64,000 nt of DNA from Dioscorea cayenensis subsp. rotundata. Lineage: Eukaryota > Streptophyta > Magnoliopsida > Dioscoreales > Dioscoreaceae. Position numbers and translations under genes: made by a program. Below, in pieces: positions 53,877-64,000 of the stretch. The DNA lies in assembly GCF_009730915.1 (NCBI RefSeq), contig NC_052472.1, positions 19,188,382-19,252,381 of the forward strand. Direction: 5' to 3'. A model generated the notes under the pieces. That model was given only the letters and a program-made list of their open reading frames with translations, was not told the origin of the DNA and did not search any database. The first letter of the stretch is position 1, and every line of letters begins with the position of its first letter.

Positions 53877-54190
53877 ATGCACAACCTTAAGTCCGCCTTT
53901 CTGTGGAAAATTCAATGCGTGTGGGTCCAGTATAATAAATTTTGTAAAAAATAATGTTAAGGGGATGAGAAGAACAGAGTTTTTGTGTGGAAGATTCTTG
54001 CGTGTGGGTCCAGCATAATAAATCTTCTAAAGAAGTGATATGATCAGAAATAAAGAAATTAGGAGAAGATACGAACAGAAATATTCATGGCAAATTGGTC
54101 CAACTTATACAATAGAACAGAGGATATTATTTTGTGGTTAAAAACTAAGCCTATTTTAATCAGCAAATTTGTCTCTTTCTTATTGATGAT

Positions 54191-57100
54191 CATGTTTGTT
54201 TCCTTAATTCAAATTTTTACCACAATATAATTTATTACTCCAAGAATGTACCTTCAGCAAATACTTGTATAATTCATTAATGCCTGCTTGGCAAAATGCA
54301 AGCATGTCTCTGTGACTGTGCTTAAGGTACTTTTCCTTGATAATAAATGTGATGCTTTTTGTTGAATAATCTTTTGGTCTAAAGTGCTAATCCTTGTGTT
54401 CCATTCTCTTCAGGAATCTGCAACCATTTGTTATTTTTCATTTTATGCTAAAATTGTGGGATTTTTTTTTTAACTTGATTTCATCTCAAATCATAATATT
54501 ATTTATATTAATTTATTTATCTATATTTTTGTGATAATTTGGATAAGCCACCACAAACATATATATATATATATATATTATTTTAGGTCTCACCTGGTGT
54601 ATTGGAATTTGGAAAGGAGTCAAGTACTTAATATTCCACATTCAAGTGTCTTAACAATTTAGTTATTACGGTATTATTACAATGGTAAAATATTGTTTAC
54701 TAATTAAAAAATATAATTGTGTATTACCATATTTTTAGTTTCCTCTCATTTCCTAACATGGTGACAAAAAAAAATTGAGCAATATAAAAATGAAGACTAG
54801 TATTTTTCTATGAACATTGATTTTTGACCAAGTTACCACACAAGCTTTGGCGGAGTAAAAGGATGGCGAGGCCCTCATGTATATGGGTTCTCGGATGACC
54901 CACACACAACTACTATCACACTTCTAGAAAATGTGCATTCACCCATGATTCAAACTTTCACCATTTATGAAAGATTTTAATGATGACCCGACTACCAATA
55001 GACTATTTGGTCGTTAGTGAATATCTTGACCATTATCAACATGGAAAAATATAAGTGGAATAAAAATAATAATTATTATTATGATTTTTTACTAAGTTGT
55101 CATAGAACAACTTGATCACTAATTAACTCGAAAAGATATACATGCAATAATATCTTAGTGAATACAAGTCAAGGTCTTTGAAGTACTGTCTATGCTCTCA
55201 CTATCATATGCTAAAGCACTCTCATTGGATATTGGATAGCATTATTGTTCTTTCTTCTTAATAGCTTTCAACAAAATTATCAATTTAGTTGATGCAAACT
55301 CAATTAATTTTTTCTTGGAATATTTGAATGTTTCTAATAATCATATACAATATAATTAACCTAAATTTATCTCAATGAATATTAGTCAAGATCTTTGAAT
55401 GTCTATGCTCTCCTATCAAAGGTTAAAGCACTCTTATTGGATAATATTATTGTTTTTTCCTCCTAATAGCTTTCAATATCATAAATTTGGTATGCATGTC
55501 ATTTTCATTGATTCAATCCCAATTGATTTTTCTTGGAATATTTGAATATTTCTACGAATCATAAACCAAATAATTAACCTAAATTTATACTGTGTTAAAT
55601 AGATGTATTTTATGTTGGAATTTTTTTTTAAATTATAGCAGCATTAAAAGAAAAAAAAAATTAAAGAGGTGATTTATAAATACATTGAATTCAATCTCCA
55701 AACTTGGCGTGTGGGCAAGAATATACTGCTCAATATCATCCAAGTGTTAAATAATACTCCATTGGTAACCATACAATAATAGAATTGGTATTTTATTCCC
55801 CTCCCAAGCCCTACATCAAAGCTTAAAGATTTTTATTTTTTTACCAAGCTTACAGATTTTTCTCATAGAAACTAGTATGTTTTTTAATATATTTTCTTTG
55901 TGAATAAATCCATAATAGTACATAAACAAGGAAGTTAATAGCCTATTGAATTCCAGAAGTTATAAATCTAGGTGTTGAAAATGCACCATAAAACAACATG
56001 GAAAAAATAAAATAGAAATAGTACAATCATATTGAAAAATAAATTAAAATTAATTAAATTTATTTCTGAGAATTCAAATTCATATAGATTTTTTTGGAAT
56101 AAAAACTTTATAAATCACTTGATTTTTTTTTTTTAAAGACAATTAATATAAATTATATAATATTTTTAATATAATAATATTACTTATATAAATATCGAGA
56201 TAAGTTCCACAAAAACTGATTTAGCTTGAGCTTAGCTTGAAAAACAAAATTGAGCTGGGCTCAAAAGTTCAAATTTTCAAAACAAGCTAGAGTTGACTAG
56301 TAGAACTCTTCTAGCATATTCTAGGAATTAATATGTAAAAACTTTCTACGAAGAAATTGTTTGTTTGTGCTTACAATAATGAAAAAAAAAAGAAATGGAC
56401 AAATAGACAAGTTGGTCTCGAGGGAAATTCTATGCATTTTGGGGTCTATTGTATAATTAACTTTTTATAGAATAATATTATTAAAAATTAATAAATTCAA
56501 CTAGAGAAGTAGAAAGACTTAAAGTCAATTAACCATGCTTTGATTTATCTAGACTTTCTTATGCACTTCTCATTTTCTAACTTGTTTAGCAAGCATTAGT
56601 ACTATCATAAATTGAAGAAGACTAGTATTTTTTCCATGGACTGAACAATTTGAGCAACACTCACATATATATATACACACAACACAAGTCATCAAGCGAG
56701 TTGATATGTGGTCAAACCTAAAAATTATATTAGTAATAAAGAAGCCTGCCAATTTGTAATATATGATGTAATATATTTAAAAGATAATTGCGGAGTTAGT
56801 TAAGTACTTGTTTTATTTATAAAAATAAAAATAAAGATAGCATTATATATCTTATATTCTAATATAATTAAAATCAACGTAGACTTATTCATCTCCAATT
56901 TCATAAAAACCAACCTATTTAAATATGATTTTTGTGCGTCCAAGTTCTGATATGATTCATTAATTAATCGATACAAATTTTGTGACTTGTATCTTCTGTT
57001 TGATTATTTGTAGTTGTTTCTGTTTTTAACAAAATTGTAGTTAATATACAATAAAGTTTCTCTAGTATTATATTATGCTGAATAATTGTTAAGTTAAAGG

Positions 57101-57435
57101 TAGATTTGAAATTTCTTTAAAAGCGCCAAAACTATGAATATTTTCCATGAACAAGGCTTTGAAAGTTTCTATAAAAAAAATGCTTTGAAAGTTCAAAGTC
57201 TTCAATAATTATAAAAAAATAAAGAGAAGTCATCTAGTGGAACCCAAACTCCACACTGGGGTGGGATTTCAGACTCTAATTTCCAAATGTTGGTCTTCGT
57301 GGAAATTTATGCTTTTTCTTCATAAGTATGGTTCATATCTTCTTCAATATTATTTGCTGACACTACAAAATTAATTTTGGAGTTTTATAATGTTTTTCAA
57401 CTAGAATTTAATAGTGATATTATATATATATATAT
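54191..57435. other. AT-rich spacer without recognised genes
   Basis: Mostly A/T homopolymer-rich sequence with a TA run at 54559-54578. It contains the tandem duplication listed separately at 55151-55587. None of the short open frames resembles a known protein. Confidence 0.6.
55151..55587. repeat. Tandem duplication of ~218 bp
   Basis: Copy 1 (55151-55367) starts TATCTTAGTGAATACAAGTC and copy 2 (55368-55587) starts TATCTCAATGAATATTAGTC. They share the order of landmarks: GTCTATGCTCTC, TTAAAGCACTC-like, ATTATTGTT, TAATAGCTTTCAA, TTTCTTGGAATATTTGAAT and ATAATTAACCTAAATTTAT. Divergence is clear with small indels, so the duplication is old. No coding or regulatory role is apparent. Confidence 0.8.
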
Positions 57436-57889
57436 TGAATAAAGTGGATAAACCACAAATTTATTAAAAAGGAGTATACAGGAAGCAACAAAGTACAAAA
57501 AAAATACATCAAACAAAGAAGCAAAGCAGAAAACTGCTATCCTCACCAGGGATGAGAAGAACAAAGAACAAGGAAAGCAAAAAAGATGAAGCAAATAAGA
57601 GAAGAGCAATCTGAAGCCGGCGAAGTCAGCCATCTGGAGACACAGGCCAGCTCAGAGAAAAAGGAAACAAATTACTCCTGAGTCGGATTGGGCGCCAGAT
57701 CTCCGGTGCGGTCAGTAGATCTGGAACTGAGGAAGATTAAAGAACGCTTGATCTTCTGAGTACCCTCTGAGGCTTCCAGTTGGTGGGAGTCTGAATCTGC
57801 AATAATCTAAGAGAGAATCATATTAGCCGTTTTATAAATTGTAGCAGAAGTATGTGAACATGTTTGGTTGAAAATACGATTATTGCGTT

Positions 57890-60800
57890 ACAACCAAATA
57901 TTCCAGAAGATGGCTCTGGAACAGAGGTCCCAAATATTTCTGAGAGAAGAATTATTAGAGGGTATCCAATTGGTCCAGATGTTTGATACTGAGGAAGGTA
58001 GAGTTTCAGTATCGAATAAACATTTGAAGAAGGACCAAATTCTATCAGAGTAGAGACAGTTTAAGAAAAGGTGGTCCACTGACTCAATGTTATTATGACA
58101 TAGAATACATGTGTCAGTGGCATAAGGGTTGCACCTTTTTTTGAATAGGTTCTCAAGTGTTAGAATTTTGTTATCCTAGGCAAGCCAACAGAATAAGGTG
58201 ATTTTGCTAGGAGACTTAGTTTTCCAGAATTTGGAATAGAGTTGATTGCGAAGTCCTCCATCAATTAAGAAATTGTAAAAGGATTTGACAGTGAAAGTTC
58301 TATTCTTTTCTAATGACCAGGAGTAGGAATCATCATGATCATTGGAACAATCCGGTAAGGAATTTAGCAAGCTGGCAAAATCATTTGAAGTGGCAGATCT
58401 AAAGGGATTACCCTGGGAATTGATAATATGAATAAATTGTTTTAAAGTAATCCAAGGGTAAGGGCAGTCTAGAAAGAGAGATTCCTAGCGGTTTTTGGGT
58501 GATTGGCCCTCTAGCCATCTATCATACCAAAATAAAGTTTTTTCTCCATTGCCAATTGATTTGATTAAGCAGGAACGAAATGAATGAAGTATGGTATTAA
58601 TTCCCGCCCAAAAGAACGATTTATTTCTTGGGGGTTGTGAAAAAAGGAAGCTTGGGGAATCACTGTATAAATAATTAGCTTTGATGATCCTGGACCAACA
58701 TGATTCCGGTGTAGTTATAAATTTCCACCACCATTTTCCAAGTAATGCTTTATTGAATTCCTGAAGATCAAGGATGCCTCAGCCACCCATGCTTCGAGGT
58801 CGACAAATTCTTTTCCAAGCGTTTAATCTTATCCCCTTAGTTCCCAGATCAGGGCCTTTCCAAAGGAAGTCTCTCCTGATTTTGTCAATTTCTTGTATGA
58901 CCCAGATAGGAAGTTTGAAAATTGACATCCAATAAACTGGAATTGAGGATAACACAGAGTTGATAAGAGTTAAGCGACCCCCCAAAGAAAGGTAGATAGC
59001 TTTCCATGGTGTGAGTCTTGCACGAACAAATTCGATCAACTTCGCCCAGTCAGTTCTTCTGGGTCGTTTGCCAGAAAGGGGTACCCCAGATAAGTGATGG
59101 GAAGACAATCTCTATTACAATTAAGAATTCTTGTGGAGAAGGAATTCGGTTGGTAACCGAAATTGGTGGAAAAAAGGCATTTTTTTTGAGAAGTTGATTG
59201 AAAGACCAGAGCAGCCTTCGAAGAGATAAATAATTAATTTAACAATTTTAAGATCTTCATGTCCACCAGCCGAGAATATGATAAGATCATCAGCATATTT
59301 TAAATGCCAAATGCTATTAGATTGGTCAAGTTGTACCCCAATCAGTACTTTGGAATTAATCGCGTGATAGAACATGGCACTAAGGGTATCAGCCGCTAAA
59401 GCAAAGAGAAGAGGAGAGAGAGGATCACCTTGCCTCAGACCTCTTTTGCAGCGAATGTAACCCTGAGTAGTACCATTAATGAGAATGTGAGTTTTGGCAG
59501 TTTTGAGAATGGTGTGTATCCATGAGATCCAACGATTGCCAAAACCTCTAGCTTCTAGAATCTCAAGTAGAAAATTCTAGTCCAAGGAGTCAAAGGCTTT
59601 AGCAAAATCAACTTTAAGAGCGTAGCCAAGAATTTTCCTTTTTTGAAGATTGAAAATTACTTCCTGGACAACAATAATATTATCTGTAATACATCTACCA
59701 TTAATGAATCCGGATTGAGAATTATCCACTAATGAACCAATCTTTTGGCTCAATCTAGTGGCAAAAACTTTTGAAATGATTTTACATGTAAAATTGATAA
59801 GGCTGATGGGCCTGAATTCAGAAACCTTAGTTGGGGAGTTAGTTTTGGCAATAAGAGCGATGTGAACCCAATTGAGTAGTTCAAAGTTTATAGTGCCATC
59901 ATAAAAGTTACTACAGATTTTAAATATATCTCTCTGAATAAGACTCCAATGTTTTTGAAAGAAGAATATAGGGAATCCATCTGGACCTGGAGCCTTGTCT
60001 GCGTTAAGATCAAACACAACATTTTTAATTTCTTCAGAAGAAAAAGGAAGTTCTAGCCAAGAGAGATCAACTCTATTTTTGAAATTAAAAAGGTGGTGCC
60101 AGTTAAGTAGGAATCGATGAGAAATCGGGTACCGAGCAGGTTTTGGAAGTGGTCAGTGAAGATTTTTCCAATTTCTTGGTTACCTTCAATCCAATTCCCA
60201 TTACTTCGAATTCTTGGGATAAAATTTTTATTCCTCCTGCCATTAGCCAGAAGATGGAAATATTTTGTATTTGCATCACCCTCTTTGAGCCGAGTAATTC
60301 TAGAACGCTGTTTCCAGTAAATCTCCTCTTGTTTTAGTAGAGTGTAAAGTTCAGATTGAATATGGGTAAAACGGGTAGATTCATCCACTAAGAGATTTCT
60401 CCTTTCTCGTAAGGTGTCAAGTGAATTTAAATCAGCAAGCAAACATTTTTTTGTGGATATTAGAGGCACCAAAATTTTCTTTTGCCCAAATATGAAGTTT
60501 AGATTTTAAATAAGAGAATTTTTTGGTAATGATGTAGGCCCCACAACCAACATGATTATGGTCTGACCACCAGCCTTGAATTAAGTTCTCAAGAAGATCG
60601 TTGGAATACCAAGATTTTTCAAATCTGAAAATTCTAGAGCGAGCGTAGTGGTTGCCGAAATCCAAGTAAATAGGGGAGTGGTCGGAACCGATTCTTGGAA
60701 GAGAACTTTAGATTGTTCTGGGAAAAATTAGTGGCCAATCATGTGTGTAAAGGAATCTGTCCAGTCTAACCCATAAGGGATTGGGTTGCCCATTAGTCCA

Positions 60801-61352
60801 AGTAAAGTTGCGCCAATGTAACGGAGGATCAATAAGGTTGAGATCTCCAAGAAGCTGTTGGGCATTAGCAATTTCCCTAGGGTTAGGGTTTCCTTTGTTT
60901 TTATCGTTCAAAGTGAAAGAGGTGTTGAAGTCTCCACAAATTAGCCAGGGTAATTCATGTAAATTTCTGATAGTGTGGAGTTCATTCCAGAATTCAATTT
61001 TAGAAGTGCAGTCATTAGGGTCATAAACACTAGTGCAAGCCTAATTAGTGTTGAGTGAAGGATTTGTGAACTCTAAAGTGATAGAGAAGGTCCCCTTGTG
61101 AATTAAGGTACCCGTAACATTAGAACTATCCCAAGCAATGATGATGCCACTAGCGGACCCAAGGGCTGGAAGGTAATCAAATGAATTCAGTTTCGAGCCA
61201 CCAATTGCTCTCCATATGAAACTATGAGTTTCATGGAGTTTAGATTCTTGTAAACAAACTATATCTGCTCGTGAAGAATCAATTATGTCTTTAACTAAAT
61301 TGTGCATAGAGGATCTGCCGAGACCCCTAACATTCCAACATAGAATAATCAT
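57890..61352 (-). pseudogene. LINE-4 ORF2 remnant (endonuclease, reverse transcriptase, zf-RVT)
   Basis: ORF2 starts at 61352 with MIILCWNVRGLGRSSMHNLV and CLQESKLHETHSF (endonuclease). A stop at 61041 is followed by PWLICGDFNTSFTLNDKNKG and RLDRFLYTHDW, then IGSDHSPIYLDFG (the SDH box, near 60680). The reverse transcriptase runs from NADKAPGPDGFPIFF (near 60000) through FRPISLINFTCKIISK, ALKVDFAKAFDSLD (stop at 59577, replacing tryptophan), RGLRQGDPLSPLLFAL and the YADD box at about 59285-59297. The zf-RVT domain (KRCNPYATDTCILCHNNIES) is near 58080-58140. There are several stops and frameshifts; the protein cannot be made whole. Confidence 0.9.
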
Positions 61353-61697
61353 TAAAACAATTGAGGTCTAACTGTCAGATCTCGAAGGAGATCCTATAGA
61401 AGAAGTAAAAGTTCCAGCCCTAGAAGATTCTAGACTACGAACTTTAGCTAGGCATTTAAGCTAATGGTTTGGGGATCCTTGAAATGTAACACCACAAGCA
61501 TTACTATAATTAAAGAATTGAGTATCATTCCATGAAGAAAAAACAACTGCATTAATAGAATTAGGCGTACCATCTCTAGGATTGTTAGGGACTTTCTTCT
61601 TTGAAGATCTGGGTGGAAGAGGAATGAAACCGGCTTCTTCGTTCCATTGACTAGAGGGTTTCTTTTGTCGATCACTTCTTCTAATTTGTTGTTGAGT

Positions 61698-63982
61698 CTA
61701 GCTAGGAATGGTAACAACAACAGAAAGCTTCTCTGTAGGTAGAGAGTCAAGTGCTTCTTCTACAATCATGTCTGGAGAATGATCCATCTTCCTGATTAAA
61801 GATTTCCCTGAAACAGGAGCAAAATTAGAAATCAGGTCATCCGGGTGAATATCAGATTCCAACTGATGAATATTCTCCTCATTCAGAATAATTTCATCAT
61901 CTGCTATCCCATCAGTAGGAATGTCATCATCATCCCCCCAATCAAGCAGTTCATCATCGGAATGATCCAGTGGAGTGACAGGTGGAGTAGGATCTTGAGA
62001 AAAGAATTTCTCTGAATTAATGGTATGAACCAAAGTCCAACCTCCATGAACAAAGATCCACTTATATCCATCAGGGATAGGAATATTCGGGGGCAGGGAA
62101 TTTAGATGTGTAGGTAATACATTTGATTTAGGGGAATCGGTTTCCATTGGAATAGCTATTTCCTTTCCTTTAATTTTAATTGAAGAATCTGGTAATGAAG
62201 AGGTTTGATTAAGTGCAGAATTAGTCAACAAATTCGGATCAGAATTTTGTTTAATTGGGTTCGAGTGAGAATGGGCTGATTGATTTGAATCAATTAAAGA
62301 ATTAATAGAATCAGACCCATCCCGAGGCAAACCCAATGCTGCTGAGAGATCAGCTTTGAATTCGGATGCGACCAAATCCCGAGGAGCTGATAAATCTTGA
62401 GAGCCCAAGGATTGAATTTGGGTGCCTAGAGATCGGTTTGATTTTGAATTATTAAGGGAATCAGACGGAGAGAGATCCCGAGGCGATCCAGCCACCCGCA
62501 AGGCTCCAAGATGATCCAAAGAAAGCTGATTACGATGCACACGGATGGCGTTGAGTGATCTTTCTCCACGTGATCGCTATGTATGAACATCGTGTCCCCT
62601 TCCTCGTTTCTCTCTCGAGGAACCGGAGGAATTTGGGAGACCGCAGCGGAGCAGTCACCGGAGCTCCGGCTTTCCTTAACCAAGGACAAGCCGTCTGAGC
62701 TCTTGGCGGTTGCCTGAAGGTTTCCAGAAGGAGCTGGTGGTTGGCAGGAGGAGGACATGACTAGATTCTTCACAGAGGCAGAGCCATGAATCAATTTCGA
62801 GCGGATAATCGGAATGCCATCATCTTCGAGCCGAACTTTAAAACTTCTTACTCCCACGTCGATGATCATCTTAAAAGGAAAGCGAGTAGGGGATGTAAGT
62901 CTCACCAGGGCTCTCATATATTCTAGGGAAACATCTTCATCCTTTTGAACGAATATTAAATCTTTGAGGGGCCTTAGAACCTCCACAATGGAGTCCCAGT
63001 TCCAGCAATGGAGAGGGAGATTGGATAACCTGACCCAGTTGTAGTTTCCGGAGGCAACGGCATGAGATCCAAATTTCGGCGTCCAGTGGGAGAGACTGAT
63101 GGTGCAAGGGCCGTGTTTGGTGGAGAGGGTGATTTGATTTTTCTTGACAATAGCAATAGCTGCTCTTACCGTGAAGTGGGTGAGTATGAAGTAGTCACCA
63201 AACGGAGTAATGTTCTCGCATTGATCGGAATTCAACTGATCTGGTAATGCAGCATGGAGCGATTGAACGCTAGCGTTACCAGAGAGAATTTTGATAATCA
63301 CTCGTCTTTTAAGATCCTCTTTAGATTGGATAATGGCCTCGGAGATGGGTAGAGAGACCCTAAGAGAGGAGATCTCAGAGTTAGGGCGAGGAGCGGGTAT
63401 GTAAAGCAGAGGTTTGGAGGGAGGTAACTTCCTCGACAAGCTAGGGTTCGCAGCGGGGACACCATAATGAGAATGTTTGAGAGGACATCGAGCAGCGAAG
63501 TGCCCGACTCCATAGCAGCGGCGGCAGGTAAGTTGGTGGCGACAATCATCAACTTTATGTCCCGGTCTAAGACAACACTTGCAAATCTCTTCTGTCTCCG
63601 GAGAGAGATGGCGCTTCAACGAGGTATTTAAAGAGGATGCGGTGTTCTCTGGGGGTGGGGAGAGACGAGCGACGTTTGCAAAGGATATACCATCCTTTAC
63701 AGGAGAGTTCTTGTTCTTCGGAGGTTCATTCACTAGAGTTTCAGGTTGGGAGATCAAGGGTTCGGAGGTTAAGTTTTGATGAAGTGGTGCGGATGAGCGA
63801 AGATCCCTACGAAGCCCTCCGTGGCTCTGACGAGCACCTCCGCGAGCTCCACCATGCGAGAAACAAGCACCACCTCGAGCTCCGCCTCGAGAAAGATGAG
63901 CGCCACCATGAGATTCTCGAGTGCCACCGTGAGAATCCCGAACGCCGCCGTAAGGATCCCGAGCGCCACCCAGGAACCTCAT
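61698..63982 (-). pseudogene. LINE-4 ORF1 with two CCHC knuckles and a DUF4283-like region, frameshifted
   Basis: A long open frame from 63982 to 62426 begins with a short-period glycine/histidine/arginine-rich repeat (variants of RESHGGARG, about residues 4-55). It continues through SFANVARLSPPPEN to two adjacent zinc knuckles, CKCCLRPGHKVDDC and CRRCYGVGHFAARC, and a DUF4283-like segment (FGDYFILTHFTVRAAIAIV, WVRLSNLPLHCWNWDSIVEV, RALVRLTSP). After SVCIVIS the frame shifts near 62540 and the probable C-terminal part (MHRNQLSLDHLGALRVAGSP onward, ending in SVVVTIPS) lies in a second open frame down to 61698. Here the knuckles precede the DUF4283-like domain, the reverse of the LINE-2 order. 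Confidence 0.82.
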
Positions 63983-64000
63983 CCCTATTTATATATATAT

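Larger units (their letters stand above)
38475..54190. repeat. Segmental duplication, block 2 (GSTT-C, GSTT-D, RLP2)
   Basis: Direct paralogue of 6385-30275. It is shorter because it lacks the hAT-like element, the GC-terminal MITE, the L1-like insertion, LINE-1 and LINE-2 of block 1. In turn it carries a MITE (39453-40115) and a 4.5-kb insertion (40967-45463) that block 1 lacks. This reciprocal presence/absence shows that most insertions came after the duplication. Confidence 0.9.
57436..63982 (-). mobile_element. LINE-4: near full-length decayed L1 retrotransposon
   Basis: Minus-strand element of about 6.5 kb with ORF1, endonuclease, reverse transcriptase and zf-RVT. Its 3' end carries the GTGG-TTTAT-CCAC stem-loop (57444-57456 on the plus strand) and a TA-rich tail (57420-57434). 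A similar TATATATATAT run sits at the very end of the window (63990-64000), which could be the other target-duplication copy, but the window ends there. It belongs to the lineage of LINE-1 and LINE-3 and, like them, has no RNase H domain. Confidence 0.85.

Overview
This is a stretch of a flowering-plant nuclear chromosome: AT-rich, with GT-AG introns, plant-type L1 (LINE) retrotransposons, MITE-sized DNA transposons, a FAR1-related sequence, theta-class glutathione S-transferase (GSTT) genes, a proline dehydrogenase fragment and LRR receptor-like protein (RLP) genes. The species cannot be fixed from the sequence alone. All identifications come from reading translations and motifs by eye.

The main architecture is a direct segmental duplication. 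Block 1 (about 6.38-30.27 kb) and block 2 (about 38.47-54.19 kb) each hold, in the same order and on the minus strand, two GSTT copies and one intronless RLP gene: GSTT-A, GSTT-B, RLP1 and GSTT-C, GSTT-D, RLP2. Both RLP genes are open (about 959 and 930 residues) and are the only clearly intact host genes in the window. All four GSTT copies are broken, each differently: A lost exon 1 and is frameshifted; B has stop codons in exons 1 and 2 and lacks exons 4 and 5; C has seven undamaged exons (226 codons) but carries a 4.5-kb insertion inside exon 5; D lost exon 1 and has stops in exons 2 and 7. Because the blocks are paralogous, each one supplies the empty site for transposons in the other.

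Layout: 1-2.4 kb, little recognisable. 2.4-5.35 kb (-), a FAR1-RELATED SEQUENCE / Mutator-transposase-like pseudogene. 6.38-13.0 kb, GSTT-A with a hAT-like element, a GC-terminal MITE and an L1-like insertion. 13.0-16.2 kb, a short ORF with a TATA-like box, an RNase H remnant, and a 5'-truncated LINE (LINE-1). 16.96-23.13 kb (-), a full-length LINE with an RNase H domain (LINE-2) and matching target-site duplications. 23.5-25.3 kb GSTT-B; 26.7-29.6 kb RLP1. 30.6-35.15 kb, LINE-3 (+). 35.55-36.41 kb, a hAT-like element with perfect 8-bp target duplication. 36.69-37.83 kb (+), the 3' half of a proline dehydrogenase gene, frameshifted by a copied 51-bp segment. 39.06-46.98 kb GSTT-C with its insertion; 47.86-50.0 kb GSTT-D; 51.0-53.8 kb RLP2. 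54.2-57.4 kb, AT-rich spacer with a ~218-bp tandem duplication. 57.44-63.98 kb (-), a near full-length decayed LINE (LINE-4).

Biologically, the live content is the pair of cell-surface RLP immune-type receptors. They differ by one leucine-rich repeat, as expected when an RLP cluster diversifies, while the linked GSTT genes were duplicated with them and have decayed. I found no evidence for an unknown multi-gene system. The most informative features are the duplication with its natural empty sites, the template-switch-like lesion in proline dehydrogenase, the 4.5-kb insertion with its 51-bp minisatellite, and a 3'-terminal stem-loop shared by the L1 copies.
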